This document shows positions 41,672-50,863 of a stretch of 64,000 nucleotides of DNA, piece after piece. Under the pieces are notes generated by a model, which made no database searches, had not been told where the DNA came from, and worked only from the letters and a program-made list of their open reading frames with translations. The translations under genes were made by a program, and so were the position numbers. How positions within the stretch are numbered: the first letter of the stretch is position 1; the number at the start of each line of letters is the position of its first letter. Source of the DNA: Brevibacterium siliguriense (GTDB taxonomy: Bacteria; Actinomycetota; Actinomycetes; Actinomycetales; Brevibacteriaceae); assembly GCF_900105315.1 (NCBI RefSeq), contig NZ_LT629766.1, positions 496,001-560,000 on the forward strand, written 5' to 3'.

Positions 41672-43282
41672 ATGTCGGTATCCCATCAATCACCCAGCAA
41701 TGACCGCAAATCCGCGGTCGAGAGCAGACCGGCCCGGCCGGAGGACGAACGGCTTTCGGTCGGCAGCTCCTTTGCCTACGGGCTGCAGCACGTGCTCACC
41801 ATGTACGGCGGAATCATCGCGGTTCCCCTCATCATCGGCAATGCCGCGGGCCTCGACGGCAATGGCATCAGCCTCCTCATCGCCTCCTGTCTGTTCATGG
41901 GCGGCCTGGCGACGATTCTGCAGTCGGTCGGTGTACCGTTCTTCGGCTCGCAGCTGCCGCTGGTCCAGGGCGTGTCGTTCGCCGGCGTCGCGACGATGAC
42001 GTCCATCCTGGCCGGCGGCGACGGCCTGCCTGCTGTCTTCGGATCGGTGCTGGTCGCCTCGGTGATCGGCCTGATCGTCGCCCCGGCCTTCGCACTCATC
42101 GTGAAGTTCTTCCCGCCGGTGGTCACCGGCACGGTCATCACCACGATCGGACTCTCGCTCATGCCAGTGGCCGCGGGCTGGGCCATGGGCGGGGATGCCG
42201 AGGCCGCCGATTACGGCAGCATGCGCAATATCCTCATCGCTGTGGTCACCCTGGCCATCGTGCTCATCCTCAGCCGGATTCCGGTCGCCGTGATCTCCCG
42301 CCTGTCGATTCTGCTGGCCATCGTCATCGGCACCATCGGCTGCCTCATCTTCGGCTGGGCCGATTTCTCCCATGTGCTCGATCGGGGCGTCTTCGCGTTC
42401 CCCGAGCCTTTCGCATTTGGCATGCCGACATTCTCGGCCGCCGCGATCATCTCGATGTTCATCGTCATCATCGTCACCTTCGCCGAGACCACTGCGGACA
42501 TCATCGCCGTCGGAGAGATCGTCGACACGAAGGTCGACTCCAAGCGCATCGCTTCAGGTCTGCGGGCTGACATGCTGTCCTCGGCGGTCTCGCCGGTCTT
42601 CAACTCCTTCACGCAGTCGGCATTTGCGCAGAACGTCGGTCTGGTCGCCATCACGGGAGTGAAGTCGCGCTTCGTCGTCACTGCCGGTGGTGCGATCCTC
42701 GTGGTCCTCGGCCTGCTGCCCGTGATGGGCGGGGTCGTCGCAGCGGTGCCCACACCGGTTCTCGGCGGAGCGGGCATCGTCCTGTTCGGCACGGTCGCCG
42801 CGTCGGGAATACGCACGCTGTCGAAGGTCGAATACGAGGGCAACCTCAATATGATCATCGTGGCTGTGTCGTTGGCATTCGGCATCATCCCGGTTGTCGA
42901 GCCCGATTTCTACAACGCTTTCCCGAATTGGGTCGGCATCATCCTCCACTCCGGAATCTCCTCGGCAACCCTCATGGCAGTGCTGCTCAACCTCGTCTTC
43001 AACCACCTCGGCGTGAAGACGAAAGATCGTTCCGACCGCTCGGTCTTCGTGGCCGGCACCGGACGAGTCATCCGCAAGGAAGAGCTGCAGCGCCTCATCG
43101 ACAACGAGGCGATCCTCACGGAGGGCGACACCGTCAAGAATGGCAAGATCGTCGACTGCAACGGCGAAGAGGTGCCCGTTGTCACCGAGAAGCAGCACGA
43201 GAAGGTCATCGACGCCGCCCAAAAAGGTGAGGTCCGCAGCCAGGACGACGTCCGCCGCCTCATCGCCGAAGAAGGGAACTGA
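41672..43282 (+). CDS. Purine permease (NCS2 / nucleobase:cation symporter-2)
   Basis: A 536-residue NCS2 transporter with about 14 membrane segments. The family blocks SFAYGLQHVLTMYGGIIAVPLIIG, QLPLVQGVSFAGVATMTSI and FAETTADIIAVGEI (substrate-site Glu region) and the NVGLVAITGVKSRFVV motif place it with xanthine/urate permeases. An unusual ~70-residue C-terminal cytoplasmic tail (KEELQRLIDNEAILTEGDTVKNGKIVDCNGEEVPVV...) contains a short beta-rich unit. It diverges from the amidohydrolase, and together they form a purine uptake and deamination pair. GGAGAG precedes the ATG. Confidence 0.88.
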   Translation: MSVSHQSPSNDRKSAVESRPARPEDERLSVGSSFAYGLQHVLTMYGGIIAVPLIIGNAAGLDGNGISLLIASCLFMGGLATILQSVGVPFFGSQLPLVQGVSFAGVATMTSILAGGDGLPAVFGSVLVASVIGLIVAPAFALIVKFFPPVVTGTVITTIGLSLMPVAAGWAMGGDAEAADYGSMRNILIAVVTLAIVLILSRIPVAVISRLSILLAIVIGTIGCLIFGWADFSHVLDRGVFAFPEPFAFGMPTFSAAAIISMFIVIIVTFAETTADIIAVGEIVDTKVDSKRIASGLRADMLSSAVSPVFNSFTQSAFAQNVGLVAITGVKSRFVVTAGGAILVVLGLLPVMGGVVAAVPTPVLGGAGIVLFGTVAASGIRTLSKVEYEGNLNMIIVAVSLAFGIIPVVEPDFYNAFPNWVGIILHSGISSATLMAVLLNLVFNHLGVKTKDRSDRSVFVAGTGRVIRKEELQRLIDNEAILTEGDTVKNGKIVDCNGEEVPVVTEKQHEKVIDAAQKGEVRSQDDVRRLIAEEGN

Positions 43283-43338
43283 GGCCGGACGCGAAGACGA
43301 GGACTAGACCTGTGGACTAAACTTGGAGAGTCCGCTTG

Positions 43339-43377
43339 AGCCCCGGTCGCCGCCTGTGTAGGCGCGCGGCCGGGGTC
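43339..43377. terminator. Terminator between permease and HNH gene
   Basis: GAGCCCCGGTCGCC pairs with the GCGGCCGGGGTCTC side (43339-43377), with an inner GCC..GGC stem, and is followed by a short T-rich run. It lies 57 bases after the permease stop. Confidence 0.65.
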
Positions 43378-43415
43378 TCTTGCATGACAGGGCCGCCGTC
43401 AGGTCCGGGCTATCG

Positions 43416-45698
43416 TCAGAACGGTGGCGGATCCCCGGAATCCCAATAGTCTTTCCACGCTGTCGTCTGGCCGAGCTTCGACTTCTGTGATCCGCGAGGC
43501 TTCCCTCTCTCAGCCACGCCGGTTCGATTGGGCTCGGAGCCATCGGGAATCGACTCGCCCACGTCGATGCTTGAAAAACGCTCTATCCCGGCGGCCGTGG
43601 CACAGGCAGCTCCGGCAGCCGTGGTACAGGCAGCCTGGGCACACTCGTCCCCTCGTCCTGAAGTGCGGGGTTCTGAAGTGCAGGATGGATTCGTCGATTC
43701 GAGTCGTCCCACTGGACTCGGATGCCCCTTGTCGCGAAACTGTTCCAGGTTTGTGTGGTTCCGTTCGTCAAGCAGATTCGGCAGTTGGGCATAGTTCTCC
43801 ACCTGTCGAGCATGCTCGGAATTGATCGGGTTGTCCGGCGGGTACATCGTTGCGACGACGCCTCGGGTGAAGGAATACTCCACTGCCCCGTCCTCGGTCA
43901 TTCGCACCGCGAACCTGCGGTCGGTCTTCGCCTGGTGATCGGGTTTGCACAGCGGATGGAGATTCTCGAACGTCGTCTGTCCGCCCCTGGCCGGATCGGC
44001 ATGGTCGTACGGAATGATGTGGTCGACTTCCGAGGTCTCCGCCCGTCGGGTGCAGCCCGGAGCAGTGCAGGACTGCCATCTGCCGACCAGCGGGGCTCGT
44101 ATGTCCGCAGGGATGTGATAACTGCGTGAGCGGGCATCAATCGGTGTCCCGGTAGCGGGATCGGTGAGGATCCGATGCCAAGTGGGGCTCCCTCCCGCCA
44201 AAGCCCGTGCCGCGTCGGGCGACACCGGGGTTCCGTCCGAGAACGTTCCCGGCAGCTCCGACCTTCCCACCGCGGTGAGATACGGAACCGTCACCATCAT
44301 CTTCGCCTGCTCCCGCAACCACTGTCCGTGGGTGGGCATGACGAGCTTGATGATGGTCTTCACGTCGACGCCGGGGTTGGCTGCTGTTTCCGCTTCGCGC
44401 TGCGCTTCCTGCGCGGCGTGATCGACCGTGGTTGCGGTGATCGGAGCCGTGGGGCCCGATTTGTCGCCCGCCTCGAGGGCGATCTCTTTGGTGGTGGTCT
44501 CACCGGTCGTGGTGTCGTGCGCCGTCACAGCGATGGTCATCTGCGGGGTCGCCCGAGTGGCGATATCGAACATGAGTGCGGCGATGCTGTCCTGATCGGC
44601 GACGTCGACTCCCACGACGCCCTTCTCGGTGAATGCCGAGATGTTGCCGTTGCGGATCGCTCGCGCGAACGCCTCGATGCGCAGGTAGAAGGCATTGAGT
44701 TCCACGGCGGGTCCGGACAGGGTCACCGAGGCGGTGCCGTCGGGGTAGTTCATGATGTCAACCCGGCGACGCTTCTTGGCCAGCTCGGTCCGGTCATCGA
44801 CGGGCACGAGCGCCGCGATCTTGAGATTGAGCGACTTCTTGAAGGTCTCCAGGGTGATATCGGCTCGGCGGTCGCCCAGGTAGGCATCGAGGCGCGGCAG
44901 ATATTCGAAGGCGACGTCTTTGATGGACCGAGTCGCCGCCAGCACGTGTTCGATCGTGAACTCACCGGCGAGGCAGCGCTGCAGGAACTTCGGCAGCCCG
45001 AATGCCAGCGTGACGGCGTTCGTGATCTCGTTGTAGGCACCCTCGCTCGTCGAGCCGAGGACCGTGGTCAGTTCTGCGATTTCTTCACGCGAGGCAAGGT
45101 CGTGGACCCAGCTGTTGAAGGATTTGTGCAACCCGAACTTGGGGAAGTTGGGGAGCGAACTCGTCGGTGGGGCCAGCGACTGTTCGACGATGGTCTCCGC
45201 GGCCCTGGAGTCATCATCGGGGCCATCACCGGCACCCATCTCACCGGCGCCGTCGGTTTCGTCGGCAACGCCGTCTTCGTTGGGAGCGCGGCCTTCGAGA
45301 ACGAAGCCGGTGGATGTCCATGGATCCACGAAGTCGTCCTCTTCGGGCAGCAGTCCGTCACGTGCCGTGATGAAGCGGCCGGCCGTTTCGGTGAACGTCG
45401 AGTGATAGTAGATCTCGTCGCCCGCGGCGTAACGGAGCTTCTCGATGGTATCGGACAGAAACAGACCGGCGACAGCTTGGAATTCGGCGAGGCGAACGCC
45501 CGTGCTCAATTGAGTCAGACTGGCGACCGCGGCCATCGGCGAATCGGGGTCGACGTCGAGGCGGCGGGGCGAATCGGGGCCGATCAGAGGCATCTGAGTC
45601 GAGGATGCGGGGTTCACCGCAGACTCGGGGGAACCGGACACTGATTCATTCGAGGCAGGATCGAGACCGCTGTTGCCCGGATCCCGAGGATCCTTCAT
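43416..45698 (-). CDS. DUF222 / HNH endonuclease domain protein
   Basis: A 760-residue member of the actinobacterial DUF222-HNH (13E12-like) family. The DUF222 part (about residues 70-480) contains LPKFLQRCLAGEFTIEHVLAATRSI and a conserved RVDIMNYPDGTASVTLSGP. The HNH nuclease site follows: CTAPGCTRRAETSEVDHIIPYDHADPARGGQTTFENLHPLCKPDHQAKTD, with the zinc Cys pairs and His. The C-terminal ~90 residues are low complexity, including two 24-bp tandem units at 43589-43636. ATG 45698 is preferred over GTG 45710, which overlaps the ribosome binding site. The gene is preceded by an AT-rich region. These proteins are found in many copies per genome; their role is unknown. Confidence 0.85.
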   Translation of the reverse strand: MKDPRDPGNSGLDPASNESVSGSPESAVNPASSTQMPLIGPDSPRRLDVDPDSPMAAVASLTQLSTGVRLAEFQAVAGLFLSDTIEKLRYAAGDEIYYHSTFTETAGRFITARDGLLPEEDDFVDPWTSTGFVLEGRAPNEDGVADETDGAGEMGAGDGPDDDSRAAETIVEQSLAPPTSSLPNFPKFGLHKSFNSWVHDLASREEIAELTTVLGSTSEGAYNEITNAVTLAFGLPKFLQRCLAGEFTIEHVLAATRSIKDVAFEYLPRLDAYLGDRRADITLETFKKSLNLKIAALVPVDDRTELAKKRRRVDIMNYPDGTASVTLSGPAVELNAFYLRIEAFARAIRNGNISAFTEKGVVGVDVADQDSIAALMFDIATRATPQMTIAVTAHDTTTGETTTKEIALEAGDKSGPTAPITATTVDHAAQEAQREAETAANPGVDVKTIIKLVMPTHGQWLREQAKMMVTVPYLTAVGRSELPGTFSDGTPVSPDAARALAGGSPTWHRILTDPATGTPIDARSRSYHIPADIRAPLVGRWQSCTAPGCTRRAETSEVDHIIPYDHADPARGGQTTFENLHPLCKPDHQAKTDRRFAVRMTEDGAVEYSFTRGVVATMYPPDNPINSEHARQVENYAQLPNLLDERNHTNLEQFRDKGHPSPVGRLESTNPSCTSEPRTSGRGDECAQAACTTAAGAACATAAGIERFSSIDVGESIPDGSEPNRTGVAERGKPRGSQKSKLGQTTAWKDYWDSGDPPPF

Positions 45699-45710
45699 CG
45701 GTCTCGCCAC

Positions 45711-46025
45711 CTTTCACGTCGATGTGAATGCCTTAGCTCTATTTTACTCTCAAGGAGAAGAAATAAATATCACAATTCGTTTACGAAGAGAATCTCTACG
45801 ATTTTGAATGCTGTTTGATAAATTTTGATGATTCAACGTTGTCCTAGCCGAGGTAAGAACACTCGGTACACTCGGCTCCCTGAATGGCATTGCCCCGGGC
45901 TGGGCGAACACCGGCACCGCCCCCATCACCGGATCAGTCAGCCGTCCAGGCACCTACCGAATCGGCTAGTCACTGACCACGTCACTCGGCAGTTCCATCG
46001 TCTGCCCGATCGGCAGGACACGGAC
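45711..46025. other. AT-rich intergenic region with a short direct repeat
   Basis: The ~100 bases at 45738-45845 are far richer in A and T than the surroundings and probably include the promoter of the DUF222-HNH gene. A 16-base segment (45937-45952) exactly repeats the 3' end of the HAD gene (46033-46048). No gene is supported; one short minus-strand frame here is a by-product of that duplication. Confidence 0.5.
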
Positions 46026-46703
46026 CTACTCGGTCAGCCGTCCAGGCAGCTGCTCCATCGCACTGAAGGTCTCGGCAGCACCCGCCGCCAACAGCGTTTC
46101 CGCGCTCTGATGAACCGGAGAATCCGGGCAGAACCCGAGCACACGGGATCCGGCCGCAGCGCCGGCGATCACTCCGGTGGGAGAGTCTTCGATCACAGCC
46201 GCCTCGGCGGGGTCGATGCCCAAGGAATCAGTCGCAGCGAGATAGACGTCGGGGGCAGGCTTCGAGTTCGGCTGCTCCATGCCGGAGAAGATCCGACCGT
46301 CGAAGGCATCGAAGAGGCCGATCTTTCGCAGCTGCAACTCGATCTTCGGACGATCCGCCCCCGAAGCGCAGGCGATCCTGCCCGGATATATCTCGGCGAT
46401 GCGGTGAACGGCATCGACGGCCCCCGGAATCGCTTGAAGGGAGGCCGCGAGCTGGGCATTGCGGCGCCGCCGGAACTCGGTCATCCACTCCACGTCGATG
46501 CGGAATCCGGTGTGCTCCTCGATGACATCGGCCTCGTCGCGGAGCATCTTGCCGACGAATCGCGAAATGCACTCGTCGGCGCTCAGCTGCCAGCCGAGTT
46601 CGCGCAGCATCTGATGGAGGACGCTGTTCGTGATGCTCTCGGAGTCGACGAGGACTCCGTCACAGTCGAAGAGGACAGCGGAGAATTTCGGAAGTGGAGC
46701 CAT
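46026..46703 (-). CDS. HAD-family phosphatase (beta-phosphoglucomutase-like)
   Basis: A 225-residue HAD hydrolase, subfamily IA. Motif I is FDCDGVLVDSESI (nucleophile Asp and acid/base Asp), motif II is RIACASGADRPKIELQL (S/T), motif III Lys is in GMEQPNSKPAPDVYLAAT, and motif IV is AAVIEDSPTGVIAGAAAGS. The cap domain is helical. Likely a sugar-phosphate or nucleotide phosphatase; the substrate is unknown. Monocistronic, with a duplicated 3' end downstream. Confidence 0.88.
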   Translation of the reverse strand: MAPLPKFSAVLFDCDGVLVDSESITNSVLHQMLRELGWQLSADECISRFVGKMLRDEADVIEEHTGFRIDVEWMTEFRRRRNAQLAASLQAIPGAVDAVHRIAEIYPGRIACASGADRPKIELQLRKIGLFDAFDGRIFSGMEQPNSKPAPDVYLAATDSLGIDPAEAAVIEDSPTGVIAGAAAGSRVLGFCPDSPVHQSAETLLAAGAAETFSAMEQLPGRLTE

Positions 46704-46798
46704 ACCCCGATTCTGCCACCTGGCACTGACGTGGAATCACGGGCATCCGCACCGCCTTACGGTCCTACGTACGACATCCGCGCCAACTGACCGCCCCG

Positions 46799-46813
46799 CC
46801 CCCCCCCCCCCCC
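46799..46813. repeat. Run of 15 cytosines
   Basis: An uninterrupted C15 tract lies 28 bases beyond the stop of the M50-like gene and 95 bases upstream of the HAD start. On the minus strand it is a G15 run within the HAD 5' region. It may vary in length or be a sequencing or assembly artefact. Confidence 0.9.
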
Positions 46814-46840
46814 GAAGCAAGGGGTCCGAAACAGCCACGG

Positions 46841-47590
46841 TCACACCGCGCCGACCGACACTGCCGTAGACAGAACCCTTGCGGTGGCGAGGGCACAGAC
46901 GATGATGACCAGCGCAAACAGCGTCAGCCAGGCACCGGCGGGCAGCGACGAACCCTGGGCGAGGATGAAGGCATCGGACTGCTGCACATGGCGCCTGCGG
47001 GTGTGGACGCGGATGACCTTGACGAGGTCCTTGAGCGAACCTATCGTCAACGCAGTTCCGAGCGCCGCAACGAAGATCGAGATCCATTCCAGAGGCAGGA
47101 ACACGACGACGAGCTGTGCCGCGATCGCCGTGATCACGGCGATGACCGCACCCGCGAGATTCCGGATGAAGATGAGCGCGACCAACAGGATCAGCGCCCC
47201 CACCGACAGCGCCAAGGGAGCCCAACCGAAGACCGCCGAGGTGGTCAGGACGAGTCCGAGCACGCCAGGTGCCGGATATCCCCAGAATCCCGCCCAGGTG
47301 GCGGAGAAACCGACTCGACCGAAGGAGTTCATCTGCCCCGAATGGTCGAAGTTCAGCGAGATCCCCTTGACCACGCGACCCGTCATCAGAGCGGCGAAGG
47401 CGTGACCGAGTTCGTGGACGAAGGTCACGAACAGTCCGAAGAACCTCCAGATCCCCGGCGTCAAGGTCACGACCACGGGAACCCCGATGACGAGGACGAG
47501 CCCGAGGACGTCGAGCTCGAGTCCGTCCTGCCGTCCGAAGCCCGAGGTGATGGCGTCCCACCACGTCGCCGTTGCCTGCTTGAAGTCCAT
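46841..47590 (-). CDS. M50B-like membrane metalloprotease
   Basis: A 249-residue membrane protein. The zinc motif HELGHA (about residue 60) sits in a membrane segment (GLFVTFVHELGHAFAALMTGRVVKGISL), followed by ~5 more hydrophobic segments. This matches the M50B-like family of actinobacteria. The second, Asp-containing motif (normally N/DPG) may be represented by YPAPGVLGLV, which lacks the Asp, so activity is uncertain. No ribosome binding site is evident at the ATG. Confidence 0.75.
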   Translation of the reverse strand: MDFKQATATWWDAITSGFGRQDGLELDVLGLVLVIGVPVVVTLTPGIWRFFGLFVTFVHELGHAFAALMTGRVVKGISLNFDHSGQMNSFGRVGFSATWAGFWGYPAPGVLGLVLTTSAVFGWAPLALSVGALILLVALIFIRNLAGAVIAVITAIAAQLVVVFLPLEWISIFVAALGTALTIGSLKDLVKVIRVHTRRRHVQQSDAFILAQGSSLPAGAWLTLFALVIIVCALATARVLSTAVSVGAV

Positions 47591-47654
47591 AGCGGCCCAG
47601 TCTACGAACCGCGCCTGAACAGGACCCTCAGGACCTCCTCAGCGATTCGGGAGG

Positions 47655-48770
47655 TCAGGCCTCATCGACAGTGAGAGACTCGACATCGACCCACGAACGT
47701 TCCCGCACCGACCGCAGCACGGCCTCCGTCACGAGCACGGCGCGCAACCCGTCGCGAAGCGTCGGCAGCCCTTCGGGCCGTTCGCCGGCGAAGTGGGCAT
47801 AGGAGTCCGCGACGAAGGCGTTGAAGGCATCCTGATATCCCTGGGGATGTCCGGCCGGAACCATGCACAGGCGGGCGGCATCGGCTGACAGGGAATCGGG
47901 ATCGCGAACGAGGAGTCGACTGTCAGTGCGCCGACCGAACCACAGCTGCTCGGGCCGCTCCTGCTCGAAGCGCATGCTCGCCTCGGTGCCGGCGATCTCC
48001 ACGGTCAGCCCGTTCTTGCGCCCGGGAGCCAACTGGGACACCAACAGCGAGCCGATGGCACCGCCGGAGAACTCGATCGTCACGGCCACGGTGTCCTCCG
48101 TGGTCACTGCGGTGCCGCCTCGGCGGGGGTGAACGGTCCTCGTCGTCGCCACCAGAGACGAAATCCGGTCGTCGACGATGAACTCGATGAGGTCGACGAG
48201 GTGGGAGCCGATATCGGCGAACGCTCGCGAGGGGCCGCCCTGATCGGAATCGACGCGCCAGTTCTCATCTCCCGAGCCGAGCAGCCAGTCCTGCAGGTAT
48301 CCGGCGTCGACGGTCAGCAGCGTCCCCGCCTGCCCCTCGCGGAATCGTGCGCGGGCTTCGCGCACCATCGGGTGGTACCGGTAGACGAACGGCACGGTCC
48401 CACGCAGCCCCACCTCGGCGGCACGGGCCGCCACGGCACGCGCATCATGAGAATCTGTGGCCAAGGGCTTCTCGCAGATGATGTTCGACCCCGCATCCAG
48501 GGCCCGCAGGGACTGGGCCGCGTGAACGTCGTTGGGAGTGCAGATGTGCACGGCGTCGAAGGACCGCGCCAATAGGTCGTCGGCGGACGCGGCGGTCTCG
48601 AAACCCAGCTCGGCCGCCGCCTGAGCCGATCTCTCCGGTCGAGACGAAGCGACAGTATCGAGCGCGGCTCCGGCCGACCGTGCGGCTCGGCTGTGGACGC
48701 GGCCCATGAACCCGCCGCCGAGCATTCCGATGCGGAGACCTCGACTCCGCGCAGTGTCATCGGAGAGCAT
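47655..48770 (-). CDS. Gfo/Idh/MocA family oxidoreductase
   Basis: A 371-residue NAD(P)-dependent dehydrogenase. The Rossmann start is RIGMLGGGFMGRVHSRA, the sugar-dehydrogenase marker is CEKPLATDS (catalytic Lys), and the second domain has DIGSHLVDLIEFIVDDR. It probably oxidises a cyclic polyol or sugar such as an inositol. The ATG at 48770 leaves a short Arg-rich leader before the fold; a start ~9 residues later is possible. Monocistronic, divergent from PhzF. Confidence 0.82.
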   Translation of the reverse strand: MLSDDTARSRGLRIGMLGGGFMGRVHSRAARSAGAALDTVASSRPERSAQAAAELGFETAASADDLLARSFDAVHICTPNDVHAAQSLRALDAGSNIICEKPLATDSHDARAVAARAAEVGLRGTVPFVYRYHPMVREARARFREGQAGTLLTVDAGYLQDWLLGSGDENWRVDSDQGGPSRAFADIGSHLVDLIEFIVDDRISSLVATTRTVHPRRGGTAVTTEDTVAVTIEFSGGAIGSLLVSQLAPGRKNGLTVEIAGTEASMRFEQERPEQLWFGRRTDSRLLVRDPDSLSADAARLCMVPAGHPQGYQDAFNAFVADSYAHFAGERPEGLPTLRDGLRAVLVTEAVLRSVRERSWVDVESLTVDEA

Positions 48771-48947
48771 GCCTCATTATGCAATCACCGGCCGGACCGA
48801 GTCGACCGCGCCCCAGCCCCTGATCTGACACTCCCCGCGCCGCCGCGGGCCAATCCACCGACGCTCCGGCCTGGGCCTTTACACTGTGAGAAGCGCCCGC
48901 GCAGTCCCCCGCTCGCAGCGTGGTCCGCCTCTTGCGAAGGAGTGTCA

Positions 48948-49850
48948 TTGTCACAGCACCGCCGATTCGCCCAGGTCGATGTCTTCTCTGCCGTGCCCTT
49001 CAAGGGCAACCCCGTCGCGGTCATCGTCGATGCCGATGGCCTCGATGAGACGCAGATGGCCCGCATCGCGAACTGGACGAACCTGTCCGAAACCACCTTC
49101 GTCCTCCCTCCCGAGGATCCCGCCGCCGACTACCGCCTGCGCATCTTCACCCCGCATCGCGAGCTGCCTTTCGCCGGCCACCCCACCCTCGGTTCGGCCG
49201 CGGCCTGGCTCGACGCCGGCGGCGCCCCGAAGCACGACGATCGCATCGTCCAGGAATGCGGTGCCGGACTCGTCGACATCCGCAGATCCCCTCACCGAGG
49301 CGACCCGACCGACCAGACCGCCGATTCCCCGACCGCGGCAACCGACGCGCCCTCCGAGGCCCTCGCTTTCGCCGCCCCAGATCGACTCCGGTCGGGTCCG
49401 CTCGACGATGCCTACGTCGACCGGATCGCAACAGCCCTCGGCGTCGATCGCGCCGAGATCCTCGACCACCAGTGGGCCGACAACGGACCCGGCTGGGCAG
49501 CCGTGCGACTGGCCAGCGCCGAACAGGTGCTCGCTCTGACCCCCGACTTCTCGGCGATCCCCGAAGCGAAGCTCGGCGTCCTCGGCGCTCATCCGGCCGC
49601 CTCGACGCACGAATACGAGATCCGCGCCTTCGTGCCCGGAGTCGGAGCCGCCGAGGATCCGGTGACGGGCAGCCTCAACGCCTCCGTGGCCCAATGGCTC
49701 ATCGGTGGGAATCTGGCCCCAAACAGCTATACCGCGACCCAGGGAACCGCTCTCGGCCGTTCCGGAGTCGTCTCCATCACGGCCGAGGACGACGAGATCT
49801 GGGTGGGCGGCGCCACGTCCATCTGCATCCGCGGGACGGTGCACACATGA
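48948..49850 (+). CDS. PhzF-family isomerase/epimerase
   Basis: A 300-residue PhzF-fold protein. The catalytic Glu is in WTNLSETTFVLPP; other conserved segments are VFSAVPFKGNPVAVIVDADGL, PFAGHPTLGSAAAW and DPVTGSLNASVAQWL. The start is taken as TTG 48948, five bases after GAAGGAG (48936-48942); a GTG at 48942 would overlap that site. Family members isomerise small metabolites and are mostly of unknown substrate. It overlaps the methyltransferase gene by four bases. Confidence 0.82.
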   Translation: MSQHRRFAQVDVFSAVPFKGNPVAVIVDADGLDETQMARIANWTNLSETTFVLPPEDPAADYRLRIFTPHRELPFAGHPTLGSAAAWLDAGGAPKHDDRIVQECGAGLVDIRRSPHRGDPTDQTADSPTAATDAPSEALAFAAPDRLRSGPLDDAYVDRIATALGVDRAEILDHQWADNGPGWAAVRLASAEQVLALTPDFSAIPEAKLGVLGAHPAASTHEYEIRAFVPGVGAAEDPVTGSLNASVAQWLIGGNLAPNSYTATQGTALGRSGVVSITAEDDEIWVGGATSICIRGTVHT

Positions 49851-50818
49851 ATCGACATCTCACCGAAGTGAACAAACCGAAGAAGCGACTGCGCATCTTC
49901 CACGGCCGCATGTACTTCGCCCTCCAGGCCCTCGCCGGAGCGGCCTGGTGGCTGGGCACCGCGATGATTCCCGGTGTGGCGGCCGCGACGCTCGGCAGCA
50001 TCAATCCGCTGCTCATCGCGATCGTCGACATTCCGCTCTTCGTCATCGGCTCCGCCCTGGCCGCGCTCAACTTCCGTTGGGCGGTGTGGATCGCCACCGC
50101 GTGGACCGTGCTCGTGGCGCTGGGCATGGTCATCTATGCCACCGCCACCACCGAGGCGGGACTCGGCGCCGTCCTCATGGTCCTCGCCGCACTCGGCAGC
50201 CTCCTCGCCGGCATGCTCATGATCGTCGGACGCATCCCATCCGAGAAGCTCCTGGTCGGACCCTTCGCGTTCCACAGTTCGCATACCCGCATCCGGTCGC
50301 GGCTGCTGATGCACACGACCATTCAGATCGTCGTCTTCTGGGGCGTCTTCCTCATCATCATCCCGGTCATCATCAATTCCTTCGAAGACCGGTGGAACCT
50401 CGCCTACAAATTCCCGATCCTCCTGATCGTCGTCGGCTTCGCCCTGCTCGCCGTCTCCAGCGTCATCGGAGTCTGGTCGGCCCGCGCGATCGCGAACTTC
50501 GGCTCCGGCACTCCCCTGCCCTCGCAGATGGCCCATCACCTCGTCGCCCGCGGACCCTACGCCTTCGTCCGCAACCCGATGGCCATCGCCGGCGTCGTCC
50601 AGGGGATGGCGATGGGCCTGCTCATCGGTTCGTGGCTCGTCATCGTGTACGCACTCATCGGCTCACTGCTGTGGAATTGGCTCATCCGCCCCCACGAGGA
50701 GGCCGACCTGATCGAGCGCTTCGGCGACGAATACCGCGACTACGCCAAGCGGGTGCGCTGCTGGTGGCCGACCTTCTCGACCGCCGAATCGACTTCCGAC
50801 CTTGTCGACGAGGACTGA
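49847..50818 (+). CDS. Isoprenylcysteine methyltransferase-like membrane protein
   Basis: A 323-residue protein with about eight membrane segments. The C-terminal third (LVARGPYAFVRNPMAIAGVVQGMAMGLLIGSW, then HEEADLIERFGDEYRDYAKRVRCWWP) is the ICMT/PEMT-type methyltransferase core with its RNP and the E-EA-L-ERFG-EY motif. The N-terminal half consists of extra membrane segments of unknown role. It is coupled to PhzF by ATGA. The substrate is unknown, a lipid or prenyl compound being the family norm. Confidence 0.8.
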   Translation: MNRHLTEVNKPKKRLRIFHGRMYFALQALAGAAWWLGTAMIPGVAAATLGSINPLLIAIVDIPLFVIGSALAALNFRWAVWIATAWTVLVALGMVIYATATTEAGLGAVLMVLAALGSLLAGMLMIVGRIPSEKLLVGPFAFHSSHTRIRSRLLMHTTIQIVVFWGVFLIIIPVIINSFEDRWNLAYKFPILLIVVGFALLAVSSVIGVWSARAIANFGSGTPLPSQMAHHLVARGPYAFVRNPMAIAGVVQGMAMGLLIGSWLVIVYALIGSLLWNWLIRPHEEADLIERFGDEYRDYAKRVRCWWPTFSTAESTSDLVDED

Positions 50819-50863
50819 TCGGCCTACGCTCGGGCGTGAACGTCCACTCACCGAGGAGGCCCC

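Noticed and set aside
45750-45953. 67-codon minus-strand frame in the AT-rich gap
   Set aside because: Starts inside the duplicated 16-base segment of the HAD gene and runs into AT-rich non-coding sequence.
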